The notes below the pieces were generated by a model that did no database searches, was not told the DNA's origin, and saw only the letters and a list, made by a program, of their open reading frames with translations. The position numbers and the translations under genes were made by a program. Below, in pieces: positions 46,640 to 59,372 of a DNA stretch of 64,000 bases. The stretch's first letter is position 1, and every line of letters starts with the position of its first letter. This stretch comes from Apostichopus japonicus (lineage: Eukaryota; Echinodermata; Holothuroidea; Aspidochirotida; Stichopodidae): contig NC_092572.1 in assembly GCF_037975245.1 (NCBI RefSeq), positions 5,667,001-5,731,000 on the forward strand, written 5' to 3'.

Positions 46640-49600
46640 TCAAAACTCGGTGAAAATTTGGACTCTCAAAGAGAGTGAAGCATACCACATACACATGACA
46701 GAGTGTGGTTCAGCACACTAGCATCATTCTGTAGAAACAATTGTGTTTGTAATGTTCACGAGATGTGAAAACAACTCAAAGTCGCTCTCATTGCCACGAT
46801 ACCACAGCTCAGATCGTGGAATGATATTTACAAATATACATACTACTTAAAATACAGTGTAACAGTCAAATAATTACGTACTCAGTAACATTTTAAACTG
46901 TCAGCAGTCATAAAGTTGCCCACTGAAAGTATTGCCGAACATGGTCCCGGATTAAACAAAATGCACTGGTTAAATTTCTAAACGTACCGATCAAGAATAG
47001 TGAAAATGTTGCAGTTATGTACCCGATTTACATGGCCTGATCAGTTTATACTGTGAATAAGAGACAACCGTTAATCAGTTTAAACTGAAGTGCGTGATAA
47101 CACAAAACACATTTTAGACTTGTAAGCAGATGCTACTATGGACAGAGTTACTAACTAAATTCATTACTTAAAAGCTGTTTTAACTAAGGCTGGCTATTAG
47201 TCTAAACAACTGTTCCTATGTTTGACTAAGTTTGGATACCTTGTGAAAATGGTTCAAATTGCAGATTTTAAGCGTTTTGCAGTAAAATGTCATCCACCTT
47301 CTGGTAAAATGTGGACGAAACCTTTAGAACAGTATGATTAGTCCAGGCAAACGGGTACTCACCCTGATCAGTTTTAACTGATTAAGCCATGAAAGTCGGC
47401 TGATTTTTGACGTAGAGATTTATGTTATTCTATACTGCATACAATAAACCATTATTATCCCGTACATATACACATGTAATGTACCAGAGATGACATTTTG
47501 TAGTACGTTTGCTGTTAAACCCTATAAGTGCTCTAGCAGTTATCACAGCAACAGTTGCGATAGAATTGGTGGCTCCACACCCGATTCACCTAGTCAGTAC
47601 AGTACAAACTGTTCAAACTATGATTCATGTGCCAGTATAAACTGTATCTCGTATTTTAAGCACTAACAGTATCTACTGTACTAGTATAACAGTAAGTATG
47701 ACAAAGCTTTGATACAACGAAATTATCTGACGGATGGAAGGCGAAGTCACCGAAAATAATACAGTGCGAAAGTCTATTATTACTGGTACACCGATCGATA
47801 GTGTTCAATGGATGGGTCATTTAACTTACGTTACGCTTTCGTATAATATAAAAATAGGCTTAATAACCAGACAGCTGACCTAGCCGAAAGAGAAGAGACT
47901 TATATATAGACTTAGATATTTAAATACAATATATCATTAAAAAATCTCTGATCTGAGTAGCAGAAATGCATCCCTCATGATTGACATCTGTCATATGATA
48001 TTCCTATCATATTTTTATGACAACAATCAATGCTTCACAAATCTGTTGTTCTCTATGTGAACTGGATTGAGGTATTGCAACAAGTATGAATGGGATATTT
48101 ACAGATGTTGATTCATCTAAGATTACTGAATTGTTGTCGCAAGAAGACCATTGGTATTTAGTCATCATACGCATAGCAAAATGTAAAATTGGCCGAAACC
48201 ATCAAATTACTGTGGAATGCATATTATGTTAGTTTAGAGAAAATAATGAATGTAAAATTTCTACAATTTTTAATAACCATTTGTATTCATTTTTACCAAC
48301 AAATGTGTCGTGAACTCCTAAACCATACCTATAGCTTGACTTTTTGATCATTACCCACATACTAAAATAACAAAATATCCGAAACTCACAAATCGATGTA
48401 GGATATCAGACTCTACAAGTTTGCAACGCATTTTGTAATGCAAAGTACGAAAATTCAGGTAATCAAAAGAGGTATGATGTGTAGCCCTCCTTTGTGCGAA
48501 AACGTATGTCGTGAGCTCCTAGACCTTAATAGTAAGTGCTAACTTCGTGAACAATCCTAGTCCTACTACGATATTCAGTTTATCCAGAATATTGAAGCAG
48601 AGGAGAAAGGATATTACTTTATGTTCTGCTGTCGGATGAGAAAGAAATCGATGAGATCCTCGTTGTGTGTGAATGATCTTCAACGACAACAAAGAATGGA
48701 TCAACACTCGATATGTGGATACATCTTAGGTATTAGAAAACCAGTTGCTTATGTGCACCGGCCAAGGTTGTTTAAAGCTTATGCATGGTCTGTAACATAC
48801 AAATACATAGTACACATATTATCATCCTCGAAGTTGCGGTACACAATTGCAACAAACCGAGACTTATAGCAGTTTAAACATTACATAAGGCTCAATGCAT
48901 CAATCGCATCATGCCGTAAGCAATTACAAGCTCTTATTTTGTATGTGGTATTGTCATCGTAAGTAGATGGATCTAGAGATAAAACTTTAAAAACTTTGAA
49001 AATGCGATAACTTAATATCATAATGAACTTCATACTTAATATTTGGATACATGTATACTAGTACTGCTATTTATTATTGAGGTAAGTGTTTCTTGTAATC
49101 ATAGAGGTGGATTCCCATATAATATATTTGTACTTTTAGATTTATCGTACTAACAAGTTTTCAGACTATGACCTCTCTTAACCTCAAATGAACTTTGACC
49201 TCGACAGTAAACAAAAGGGGCCTTGTAATCAATATGGTGGATCCAGGAAACAAATATGATTATTATGTTCATCTAAGTTTATGGTTTGCAAGGTTACAAA
49301 CTTTGCGATAAATCAAGTAATATTCATCCTCTCCAATTTTTAAAGGCTTCTTATCCTCACCATTGTGAATCTGAATACCACGTAAGTATTCCATCCAAGC
49401 TTCAGCCTGTGAGTGAACAAGATGTTCTGACTTTGGTTTCTGTGAAACTCTAGTCATCTCATGCCTTCACCAAGTCCAATAGGAATATTGTTATTGCAAA
49501 GAAGAATCTAAATAGTAGTATGCAATTCATCCAAACTTAAGTTTGTTCATTATGGTGTTTAAATGCTTTGAGATATTGACCTCAAATGACCTTTGAAATC

Positions 49601-50140
49601 CCCAAATTTCAACACTTTTCTTGTACTAAATGAAATGCACTTTAACACGATTCATAAATTTATCATGTACTTTTTTGGGTAATCGTGTCTACGAGGCTAG
49701 GCGTCGCACAGACATACACATCCACAGAAAACCGCAGACAGGCACGCGTGCACGAGGTCACCATCGCACAATGAACGAAAATAGTAAAAAAAAACGTACA
49801 TATTTACATAATCATCACAAGATCAATATTTCGCGTCGCGCAGATGCACGGTTTACACAAGTAATCAAGTCATCATATGTAATCAGCGTTTAGATGTACA
49901 TATCTAAAAACCATATATAATCTATGTGAGCTTTTAGGGGTAATAATTTGTGTACATTGGTTTAGCCTCCATGCATGGGCTATATCATTTTGACATGTAT
50001 ACGAATTAAGAAAACATTGACTGAGAATAAAACCTACAGTTACACGTACTACTGCATTCGTTTAATATGGTCATTATACTTCGTACGATTGGACATTTTT
50101 GTGTCAAGTTGGGAAAAAACTCAGAAATTTGCTCTTAATT
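46640..50140. other. Intron of gene B, no feature recognised
   Basis: AT-rich sequence. Short open frames (48621-48869, 49630-49893) show no domain. Nothing supported. Confidence 0.5.
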
Positions 50141-50164
50141 AATTGTACTTTGGCTTGCTTTCAG

Positions 50165-50482
50165 TTATTCCAGGAACATTTTCTCTGAATTGCTTCGTTC
50201 CTCCTGATGTCACTTGCCCTGAACAAGGTGTGAATCCTCCATCGGATCTGATCTGTGTCTGTGCAGCTAACGGAGTGCGTCCAGATACACTATATTTGGA
50301 TATTCCTGACGCTTACAATGTGCAGCAAAATGAAAGCATTGAAAATGGTGAACTCTATGACTTACGCCTGAAAGCAACAGTACCAGTAACTGAGTCTACG
50401 TCAGAAGTTACCTGCAGTGTAATAGGATACAACACCACGGAACCAATACCATCAGAGCTCATCACTAAAACATTTGTGTTAT
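50165..50482 (+). CDS. Receptor gene B: Ig-like domain exon 2
   Basis: A 318-nt phase 1-1 exon, acceptor GCTTTCAG, donor GTTAGT. It reads VIPGTFSLNCFVPPDVTCPE through DLICVCAANGVRPDTLYLDI to STSEVTCSVIGYNTTEPIPS. The spacing of Cys (VTCP, LICVC, VTCS) and the final S-E-V-T-C-S-V strand look like a divergent Ig C2-type domain without a clear Trp. It has one N-x-T sequon (YNTT) and one N-x-S (QNES). Exactly the same length as the first Ig exon, so probably an old exon duplication. Confidence 0.75.
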
Positions 50483-51655
50483 GTTAGTTGCTTACATTTT
50501 TACTTTCTGCAAAATTAATGACATGTCAAATATATTGAAATTCTTTGTTGATATTTCCCAATTGTTCGACACCAATTGTGGATTTCAGCCAACCTATGGG
50601 GCTCTTATTTATGATTATTGAAAATTGTACATATATTACCAATGACTTGTAGGAAAAGCATAATTTGTCTTTTTTATTTGTCAAGAATTTACTTTTGTGT
50701 ACTAACAAACAAAACACAGTATCTTCTAAATCCCTTACAACTACCAAAGTGATTATAACCACTTCGGCAGTAGTAGTGACATCGTTTGAACCAAAATATC
50801 AATAAATGATGAATACTGGACGATATTCGTTACCTCATATCGGTGCTGGCATGTGATTGTGTTACTAACGCTTGGATTTTAGCAGCAGAAGCTTTCAGAT
50901 TTGTTAAAAGGTAGCAATTTTTACTTAATTTACCTTGTCTTAATATCTTTTCAGAGGCCTAATTAAATGTTAGGATGTATCATTTATTTGATTACTTCTA
51001 TTTTTCTTGTTTCAATCATTGATCATTTAACTATGTTTAATACCGTGGCAGTATGGTCAGCCCATGTAATATCACACAAGGCCGTTGCAAGACCTTCGTG
51101 CAAAATACCAGCCTCATTGCATGGTTAGACCACTATGAAATAAGCTTACTCAAAAATGCTTAGTTGCATTGCTTCCAATTGTCTGATTTCTGACATTTTG
51201 GAAGTTCGTAATTTGCCGGCATTTTGCCATTTGGTCCTTTCACTCAAGTGAACATTCCTCTATCCTTCCGTGACAGAAACCTGTAGATGATACAATGCTA
51301 AGATATGTGCATTTTTTGGTGATTATCTCCTAATTGTCAAAGATATTTGAGTTTTATGAGTATAATGTATCACCTACACAATACAAACAAATGTTACCCT
51401 TGCCAGGTTGTCAAATTACAAATGCAAGTCTGAATATTATGTTATTTCAAACATTCCTTGTTATATATGTGATCCATTTGATTAATTTGAGTCCTTTGAA
51501 CCTACATACACAGCCTCTGAAATATTCATTATTTATCCATATATTTATTGTATGTTAGGTAATTCATGTGTTATACTATTTTCATAATATAGTGTTATTC
51601 TAGTCACTGTAGCATGAATATGTGTTTGTTTTAATTTTTTGGGTCTTTGCTTTAG

Positions 51656-51832
51656 TAATGATGGGGGCGGAGGTCTTAGAAATAACCGAATATCGCACAC
51701 GTACTCTTCACAATGATGTTGTACTACAAGCCTCATTTACTTACACAACAGATGGCAATCTTTTCAAGTGTTATTTAAAACAAAATGGTCAGCGAAATAT
51801 AATCTCCAATCTCAAGTAGATTTCACATACAG
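51656..51832 (+). pseudogene. Receptor gene B: Ig-like exon 3 with an in-frame stop
   Basis: A 177-nt exon with acceptor TTGCTTTAG and donor GTGAGA. Phase 1-1 usage fits both neighbours. It reads LMMGAEVLEITEYRTRTLHN then DVVLQASFTYTTDGNLFKCY. TAG at 51817-51819 interrupts the frame (SNLK-stop-ISHT). The donor choice is fixed by the phase of the next exon. Because the exon is symmetric, skipping it would still give an open protein. It holds only one Cys, so it may be half of a domain completed by the next exon. Confidence 0.55.
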
Positions 51833-52053
51833 GTGAGATGATAGCATATATTAGAATATTCGCTACATCTTTCTGTAAATAAAAGTTAACAGTCTGGGTC
51901 CATTTCTTTGTATATATTTGTACTAGAAGGATATAACTTCTGTGCAAGTTAATTGTCATTAATTTGGTGAATAATACCCACTTCCTTTTTATGTTCATTA
52001 CAATTGGGTTTGACATGAAATACACATTTATTAGTATTCCATTTATTTTACAG

Positions 52054-52341
52054 CTCCACCAACATGTAGCCTGGATATTTCATTTGACCAAGAGTGCAAA
52101 GTAGCCACTTTAACCTGCTCTTGTACTGCCTCACCAACTGATGGAGAATCACCGTCTGATAAGGGCATGGTATACAGCTATTTCAATGGAACTGGTCACA
52201 TGATAGAGAGTGAAACTACTACCACAGTAGAAACTAATGATGTAGCAGCTGGTGCAGTAAATACATATAGCTGCAGAGGATGCAATGGAATTTACTATGG
52301 AGATACCTCATATGTTACACAAAGTTCAGATTGCACACTAG
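52054..52341 (+). CDS. Receptor gene B: Ig-like domain exon 4
   Basis: A 288-nt phase 1-1 exon, acceptor ATTTTACAG, donor GTAAGT. It reads APPTCSLDISFDQECKVATL then TCSCTASPTDGESPSDKGMV, and near the end VNTYSCRGCNGIYYGDTSY. Cys at the B-strand (LTCSC) and F-strand (YSCRGC) positions support a divergent Ig C2-like fold with a second Cys pair two residues further on each strand, suggesting an extra disulfide. One N-G-T sequon. Next known exon downstream is the stalk at 61940. Confidence 0.8.
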
Positions 52342-52344
52342 GTA

Positions 52345-52785
52345 AGTATCAAATATTTTCTAGTGTTGTTAATAATGCCGTCCCTATTGGGTATTTGGGC
52401 TATTCTTGGTTTCGTATGTGACCCAAAATGGGAGGTTTTCTTGTTTTAATTACCTATTGTTTTTCTGAGAACAGTACTTTGTCTTGTGGTCCTTTAAATT
52501 AATGGACACTATGTGATCCTGGTCTTAGATAATTAAGTACAGTCGGCTCTCTCCCTCTCTCTTAGTTTACTAACTGAGGTCACACAGCGGTCAGTTACAT
52601 GTGTGACATAATAAACCTGTGTAGAAAAAGCTGCAGTTCCTTAGTTGGCTGTTGAACTCTTAACTTATCATGCATTACCAACACCATAATATGTGTATCT
52701 GAATCTCAATGAATAATTTCGTCCTCATCTGTATGCCTGAAAAATATTAATTTCTGTTAAAAGAGAATTGGTTACAAATGCGACA
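52345..52785. other. Intron start, nothing recognised
   Basis: The sequence between the last Ig exon and the start of the detectable segmental duplication shows no recognisable feature beyond a short CTCTC tract near 52547-52562. Confidence 0.4.
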
Positions 52786-54103
52786 TTAATCACTTACTGT
52801 GTGACGTCCTCTGTGAATATGTTTGTGGTCTGTATGTGATATTTATCAAAAAAATAACTAACTATGTGTACATCTAATGTAGTGTCTGTTGACTGGCCCA
52901 GGGATTGGATCACAGTAGGTGGTTAGTGATGTCACTGTGAAAGATGCTTTAACAACTAAACGTTTCTATTATCATCTTCTTGTTCATTAATATCCTTGAT
53001 ATGTGATACATTGGAAGAAGTACAAGTCTGAAAACAATGGGAAGACAAACATCTCTAGAGATGTTAAAGTAAAGAATGAAGGAACTTGATAGTTGATATC
53101 AATTTTTGCATAATTGCAAGACCTTCCATATCACATGGAGTGAGTAGCAATGCTTAGCACTTTGTGCAGTCTTACTGTAAATATATCTGTAAAATGTTCT
53201 CATATAAAATGTGAAACGTTAGCTTTCTTGTTTCTAGAACATCATTTTCCTCTGTGAAATTAGTGAGTTAAATATAATAAAGGAACAAGTATTTTCAACT
53301 AAATTGCTGGTTGACATCATTCACTTGGCTGTCCCTAAAAACATTTGTTAAATATCACTTAATTGAAAAAATGTTTGTAAAGTAGTTGACTTCTGCCATA
53401 GTTTGTCCCATTTAATCAACATTGTTTCAGTACATTGTTCATAAGTAGTGTGCTTTGATTAGTGATGGGAACGGTCTCAACATTTGCTGCCGGGTACCCG
53501 TTTGCGTTTTTCAGTCAGTCTCCCCGGGTATCCGTTCATTACTCCGAGGAAAAACAACGGACTATACCGAGATAGCTAATAGGTCACAAACAGTGCAAGT
53601 GATAGAAGAGGAATGTGTAAAATAAGTGTTAAAGTTTTGTAACGTTGCTTGACCTGTGTCTGGTAATTTCTGGAAAAAAATACGCCGATGTCGTTGTCAG
53701 TAACTCCGTCGCTTCAAAGATATTCTGTTTCACTGACTATCGTTCACATTTAAACATTCCTACTGTGACAAGTAATGTAAGCCTACGGGGCAGGCACCAA
53801 TTAAAATCATAACATAGGAGCCAGATTCTCTTCCACCTTAAACTTATTAACAAACAAAGATCCTTGAGAATTAACAAAATGACACTTCGCATTATGGTAT
53901 ATGTATCATGTAATACTTAACTAATGTTACAATGCATTTTTCAATGTTTGATTGCCCTTTATACTTATACTAGTATCACAAAGGAAACATCTAACCACAG
54001 CTGTCATCACAAAACATTCCCTACCTTTAAATTAAATCAATTATCGTTGAATCCTGAAATACTATAAGAAAGGATATTGTCACGATGATGTATTAGTTAT
54101 TGA

Positions 54104-54364
54104 AGTAATTTTTTATTTATTTTTTTAAATTTATTTCAACTTTATTTTAAGAGGGTAGCTCGTTTAGCAATAGCTAATCTTCCACGAGGCCCTCTGATAA
54201 GATATATAATAATATAACAAGTATGAAAATTTAAGAAGTCATAAATACATTAATAATGCTTAATAAAATAGTTTAAAAAAAAAAAAGTTTTTAAAAAGAC
54301 ATATAATAAAAATAAAAAAAATATTAAAAAAAAATAAATAAATAAAAAAAGTTTATAAAAAGGT
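54104..54364 (-). mobile_element. LINE 3' tail fragment, copy B only
   Basis: The paralogous site in A (about 8950) goes straight from TTGAAGTTATTTTT to GTTTCTTTG. B holds about 260 bp between these points. On the minus strand it reads a GAGGGCCTCGTGGAAGATTA block followed by a CCTCTTAAAATAAAG end and an A-rich (AAAT)n tail, similar to LINE 3' tails. No coding sequence. The upstream side is A/T simple sequence. Confidence 0.6.
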
Positions 54365-55491
54365 TGTTGTTTCTTTGTTGTTTCCTGAATAAGCTGGTTA
54401 ATGGCTTGAGCAAAGTCTAATTACCTCTCCATTTGACCCTGTCTCTTTGTTCGCGTGCCTAGCTAGTAGTTTTGTGTTTTCCATATTCTCAAATAAGCCA
54501 TAACAATAATCCGACATTTGCATAGATTCTTGCGCGAGGCTTTTCAGCCAATCACGAGACAGCTAATTCCATCACCCGATGTTTCCGGTGTACTCTATGA
54601 GAGTAATATCCATGCTTCCAATGTTTTGAGCACACGTGCGAGCACACATGAAGACAGCCAGACATCGGACAGGATGTAAAAATGAAAGCTGTAACAATTT
54701 TAGGTAAAATTACCGTACTTAGACTTTGTTACTGGTAGGGTCAATGTTAAAGATCTATAAATGTAATTGAGTGGTAGGGAGAAACTCATTGTATTAAGTA
54801 TAGGACCCAAATATATATTTGTTTGGAGTCGTCCCAGTTCGTAGACTTGACAATGGGCTGGGCTTGCTAGGGTGTATGTGATTCACTGCAACGTTAGACA
54901 CTAGATTATAAATCACCCTTAGTTTTGTTTCGTAAGAGCATTTGCGACCAAGAGAGAGCCTGTGTACATTTGGCTCAAATGTTTATTATCTTGAAGAAAA
55001 CAATTGAAGGGAAGAATATTGAAAGGTAACGTCAAATTGTAAATTTTAGTATTTTCACTCAGTAACGCGAGGCTGTACTTCTCAATATACAGGCGCGATA
55101 TACCTTCGCACGAGTCATATTCTCAACGAGTCATTATACGCACGAGCCATTATACCCTTGTTTTAAACAGTTGTTAAATTGGAATAACTTGGTTAGTGGA
55201 TACATGATATTTTTTGAGTACAAGAAGACTATTCTGTTCTGTGAAGTTCACAGGTCATTTGAGATTAAACGAGATTAAAGTATTAAAACCATGTAAACAC
55301 GATAACTCAAGAAATACATCTATCTTGTAATCAAGGGTAGACATTAGCTTGTGAGAACACTATCAAGGAAGTGGTTCTTCAATCATCTCTTGGTAGACAT
55401 ATGAGACCATCAGGGACGAGCAGCCAGTTTGTTATTTAAACGATAGATACGTGTAGTTTTTACATTATTCTGTGTAACGAATCAGTTGAAG

Positions 55492-55962
55492 TATTTTTTA
55501 GATTTGTTGTTGTTCTGTCGTGTTGGTTTTTAGGTTCTATCTTAAATTGGAATTTTTAATTTTTAGCATTCAAATTTTAGATTTTGTAGTCATTCTGTTT
55601 TATCGCTTTACGCTTCACCAGTGCTTTTATTAGTTTTTCGATCTCATATTCCTGTTTATATCTGCTTTATATTGTTCTGTCGTGTTGGTTTTTAGGTTCT
55701 AACTTCATTTGGATTTTTCACTTTTTTGCATTCAAATTGTAGTTTTTGTAGTCAATCTGTTTTATCGCTTTTCGCTTCACCAGTACTTTTAATAGTTTTT
55801 CGATCTCATATTCCTGTATATTTCTGTAGATGGTAATATGTATTTTTTTTTTCTTTTTATTGTTTTATGGCATTGTATTTTCTAGATTGTAAAGCGCACA
55901 GATGCATCGCGCGTAGTGCGCTATATAAGATTTTATTTACATTTATATTTACAAGTATTATT
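55492..55962 (+). mobile_element. Retroelement tail with internal duplication, copy B only
   Basis: About 470 bp absent from A at about 10080. Two direct repeats of about 170 bp (starting GTTCTGTCGTGTTGGTTTTT at about 55512 and 55675) precede a TGTAAAGCGCACAG...GCGCTATATAAG block, which is typical of 3' tails of some LINEs and their SINEs. Flanks share AAGTATT (about 55491-55497 and 55953-55959), a probable target duplication. Confidence 0.65.
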
Positions 55963-57381
55963 GACAACTATCCCGTCGGTGTAAAAATTGACCAAATGAT
56001 GACCAGAATTTCGAAGAAAGTTAGCTTTCAGCCTTAAGTACACTTACAGGAGGGCTTGTTAAGAAAAACAAAAGAACAGACAATAATCGCTATTTGGCAA
56101 ACGTAACAACAGTTCATTGCACCAAATAATTTATTCACTTGTCACTAATATAATTTGTATTCTCTGTAAATGTGACAGGTATCGCCAAATTTGAAATCAA
56201 TTATTTCCAACCTATGCTAGGCATATACAATCTGCTTCGTAGTACACACTGAAAAATGATATTTCTGTGCAATAACAAATTCTCATAAAAAAGTGATGAA
56301 TAACCTAAAAACAAATGTAACATAATCATTGAAATGCTGGCTGCACCAATGTTGTTCCAAGCAAATCCCGAAGAGCTTTAGCAATTACTGGTGCCACTGC
56401 TTTTGCTACAAAGGTACTTTGTATCTGTACAATAGCTACATAGCTATAGGCTTGGGAGAACCTCACTGCACCTCTCCAAAATATGTCCTTGCCATCTTCA
56501 TTGCAAAATACTAGTTCCCCACTATTGACCCCCCACAGCTTAGCTATGACAATATCTTATACCTATACCCAAGGCGGTTGGAAAGGCATTTGTCGCGTAG
56601 GCTTTTCGCAACTAAGGTGTCGATGAGAATTTTAAACTTTGCATAAAATCACGATACCGAAGTTTTTCAGAACGCCTTAAAATTATGTACATTAGGCGTC
56701 GATCATGTAGAAAACACCCCGAAAAATCCTTAATAAGATGTTTCACCACCTCTCGTGTATTTGTGTTCTGACTCGAAACGTTTTTCTTCTTCACTTCTTT
56801 GTGTAACCAAACCAAATTCTATTTTATCTTTGTAAGCATATGTCAACAACGGGAAAATCCGAATCGAGAACTATTTTATTTTTGTGTAATTTATCTTTTC
56901 CTGTATGACAAAGATATTGGGTAACAGTATTCTAAATCGAATAAACTTATTTTTCTGTTTTATCACTATTCTAGCAAAGATATGTGTGATTAATAGCATT
57001 TAGTACATATACATAGCACAAGTGTAAGCAGGCTGCTTGTAACTCTGTTCGGGGACAAATAAAAAATATTATCCAAAAACTCATATAAACAGAATACCGG
57101 GCCTACACACTCGTCAACTCTACGTACGTACCAAGGTGTTATTATTGTACATTTTCAAAATGATGCATAATCAACAGCGTATGCATATCCATGTGTTACT
57201 TTCACGTGTGATTCAACATGAGGTGCGTTCGACTCCTCTACTCGAGTTACACGAGTTCAGCTGATAAACGTTCGGCTTGTGGAAACGTCACGAAAACGTC
57301 ACAACTCGAGTAGCAGAAATGTAACCACCTCCGGGGGTCGGTTACTTGTGTAGATATGACGTTATTTACGTCACAATTAAG

Positions 57382-58935
57382 ATGGTAACACACGAAGTAA
57401 CCCTGCCTTCGGGCAAAACAGTGCCAGTTAAGATACAAAGTGGCCAAGAGGAAACATTCTCAAAAAGTAAGTTTGTTATGTGTACAGAGTATTAAGTACC
57501 AGAGATCTCCACGTCAGTGTTTACGGCCCAATTGGCTTGTAAACCAGCACATGGCCCTTCATTTTGACCTACGAATAAGATCTCGAACGTGTTGACAACT
57601 GAAATGCATCGGTGTACCGTATCTGTAGTGTAGGCTATTACTCTAGCCTATACAGTCTATTGATTGAGATTCGTCAACATAAGATTATTATGAAAGTTAA
57701 GGTAGGCTAGCACCCTCCAGAAGCGAATAGTGCTAGACATTACAGGCTATCGAACGAGATCCAGCGACCCATTGTTGCCTGTTAATGTTACGATAACAAA
57801 TATAACCATATAATTGTACTAGTAAATTGACAGTCAAATTAGGTAAGCTATACATGCATAGTCTAGACAGATAAAACATTCCAGATTTATAATTAGGTCA
57901 CGCCAGCATCGCATAGATTCATTGGCCTTCGGCAACCAAAAGTCCTACGTTTGGTCTACAAAGTCATACGTATGTTCTGTTTTATTGAAAATTTTGTTGA
58001 TCATACTTTTTCACCCGGGTCCACTTCAAGGCCTGCCAGTAATATTTTTAATGACTGCTTAATATTCTGTCTGGCCAACAGTATAAGAACAGTATTAGAA
58101 CAACTGTGTAAAAGTTTGATCTCACAGTAAGTATCAGTTTACAGTTGTACTCTATGTGCATCATATTTTAAATATATTAATCTTCTGATTTCCAGACTTT
58201 ACAAGAGTTGTGCAGGTTCTACAAGACTTACCGCAGGGTGTAAGCTACCCGGTAGCCCTTGAATTCAGTGAGAAGGCTGCAGTAAGTACACCAGCTGCAT
58301 TGAATGACAATCTTCTCCAGCCTTCAAAAGCTTCATCTACTACAACCATCACACCATCTACCGAACCCAAGACAAGTGAACCAGTAGCGTCATGTACCCC
58401 ATATAAAGAGTTGGTTTCATGGGAAGATAGCCAGGTAAAAACTCTACTGAACATCATAAAGGAAAAGAAGGACCTACTCAAGGTAAAAAACAAGAAACCA
58501 ATCTGGAAAAATATTTCATCTGAGCTGTCTGACACACTTGGTGTGAAAGTAACTGCTGATCAGTGCTATGACAAATACAGAAACATTAAACAGGCTCTGC
58601 GCAAACATGAAGATAAACGTCGTCAAACAGGTAATGGTCAACCGAAGCCGTTCAAATTTCCAGACATTTATGATATAGTTGGTGATGACCCCTCTCTTCA
58701 ACCAGCCTATACCTGTGATTCAGAGGGAAACATGTCAGAAATTGGGGGCCAGCTAACAAGTGATGAGGACACAGAACCCACGCGTAAGAAGATTAAAACT
58801 CGAAACCGGTCATCTCTCATAGTAAATGAGATGAAGGGTATGTTCATGGAAAGCCAAACACAGTTGCAAGAAACCCTAATGACTATGCACAATGAAAACA
58901 AGGCCCTTCTTACAAAACTTATTGATAAACTGTAG
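57382..58935 (+). CDS. Harbinger Myb/SANT-like DNA-binding protein (two exons)
   Basis: Exon 1 is 57382-57466 (ATG, MVTHEVTLPSGKTVPVKIQS..., donor GTAAGT); exon 2 is 58196-58935 (acceptor TTTCCAG). Joined in phase they give 274 residues with no stop. Residues 103-195 form a Myb/SANT-like (trihelix-type) domain: SWEDSQVKTLLNIIKEKKDL, a Trp in KPIWKNIS, then DQCYDKYRNIKQALRKHED and a basic stretch. An acidic segment and a basic KKIKTRNR stretch (possible nuclear signal) follow, and the last 30 residues look helical (ETLMTMHNENKALLTKLIDK). In known Harbinger elements this partner binds subterminal DNA and helps bring the transposase to the nucleus. It appears intact. Confidence 0.88.
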
Positions 58936-59372
58936 ATACATTCGAGCTCAGATAGCATAGGTGTTTTTGTTGAACAAGTTAACTCTTTAATTTTTGTTCT
59001 TTCTTTTATTAACTTCATGTATTAAAATCATCTTGAAAAGAGGTTGGATTTTACAAAAGGAGAAATTACTAGACTACATAATCAATAAATTAAAAAATGA
59101 TCCTGTTGAACAAAGCACTTAGAAGACAAATGTTGTACTAGAAAGACAACCTTTGGAGAAGTTGTAACATATTTTACAAGAAAAAAAAGGACAAAAAAAG
59201 TTATCTATAATCTCATACTTAAAGAATTATAAGAGCTGCCTTAAATTGTTTGTTGTTTAATAATAACTTTACAAAAAATGCTTTCCAGTGTAATCTTAAT
59301 TTTATTTGCATATGTAATTGTTCTGTTAGCATCATGCTTTTTATCTGCTAGAAAGCAAACAAGCTTATAATG
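58936..59372. other. Intergenic part of the Harbinger element
   Basis: An AT-rich stretch of 437 bp between the two convergent stop codons. An AATAAA lies near 59083-59088 for the + strand gene. No other feature. Confidence 0.5.

Noticed and set aside
58245-58535. Minus-strand frames within 58.2-59.0 kb and plus-strand frames within 59.4-60.8 kb
   Set aside because: Shadows of the Myb/SANT-like and transposase genes on the opposite strands.
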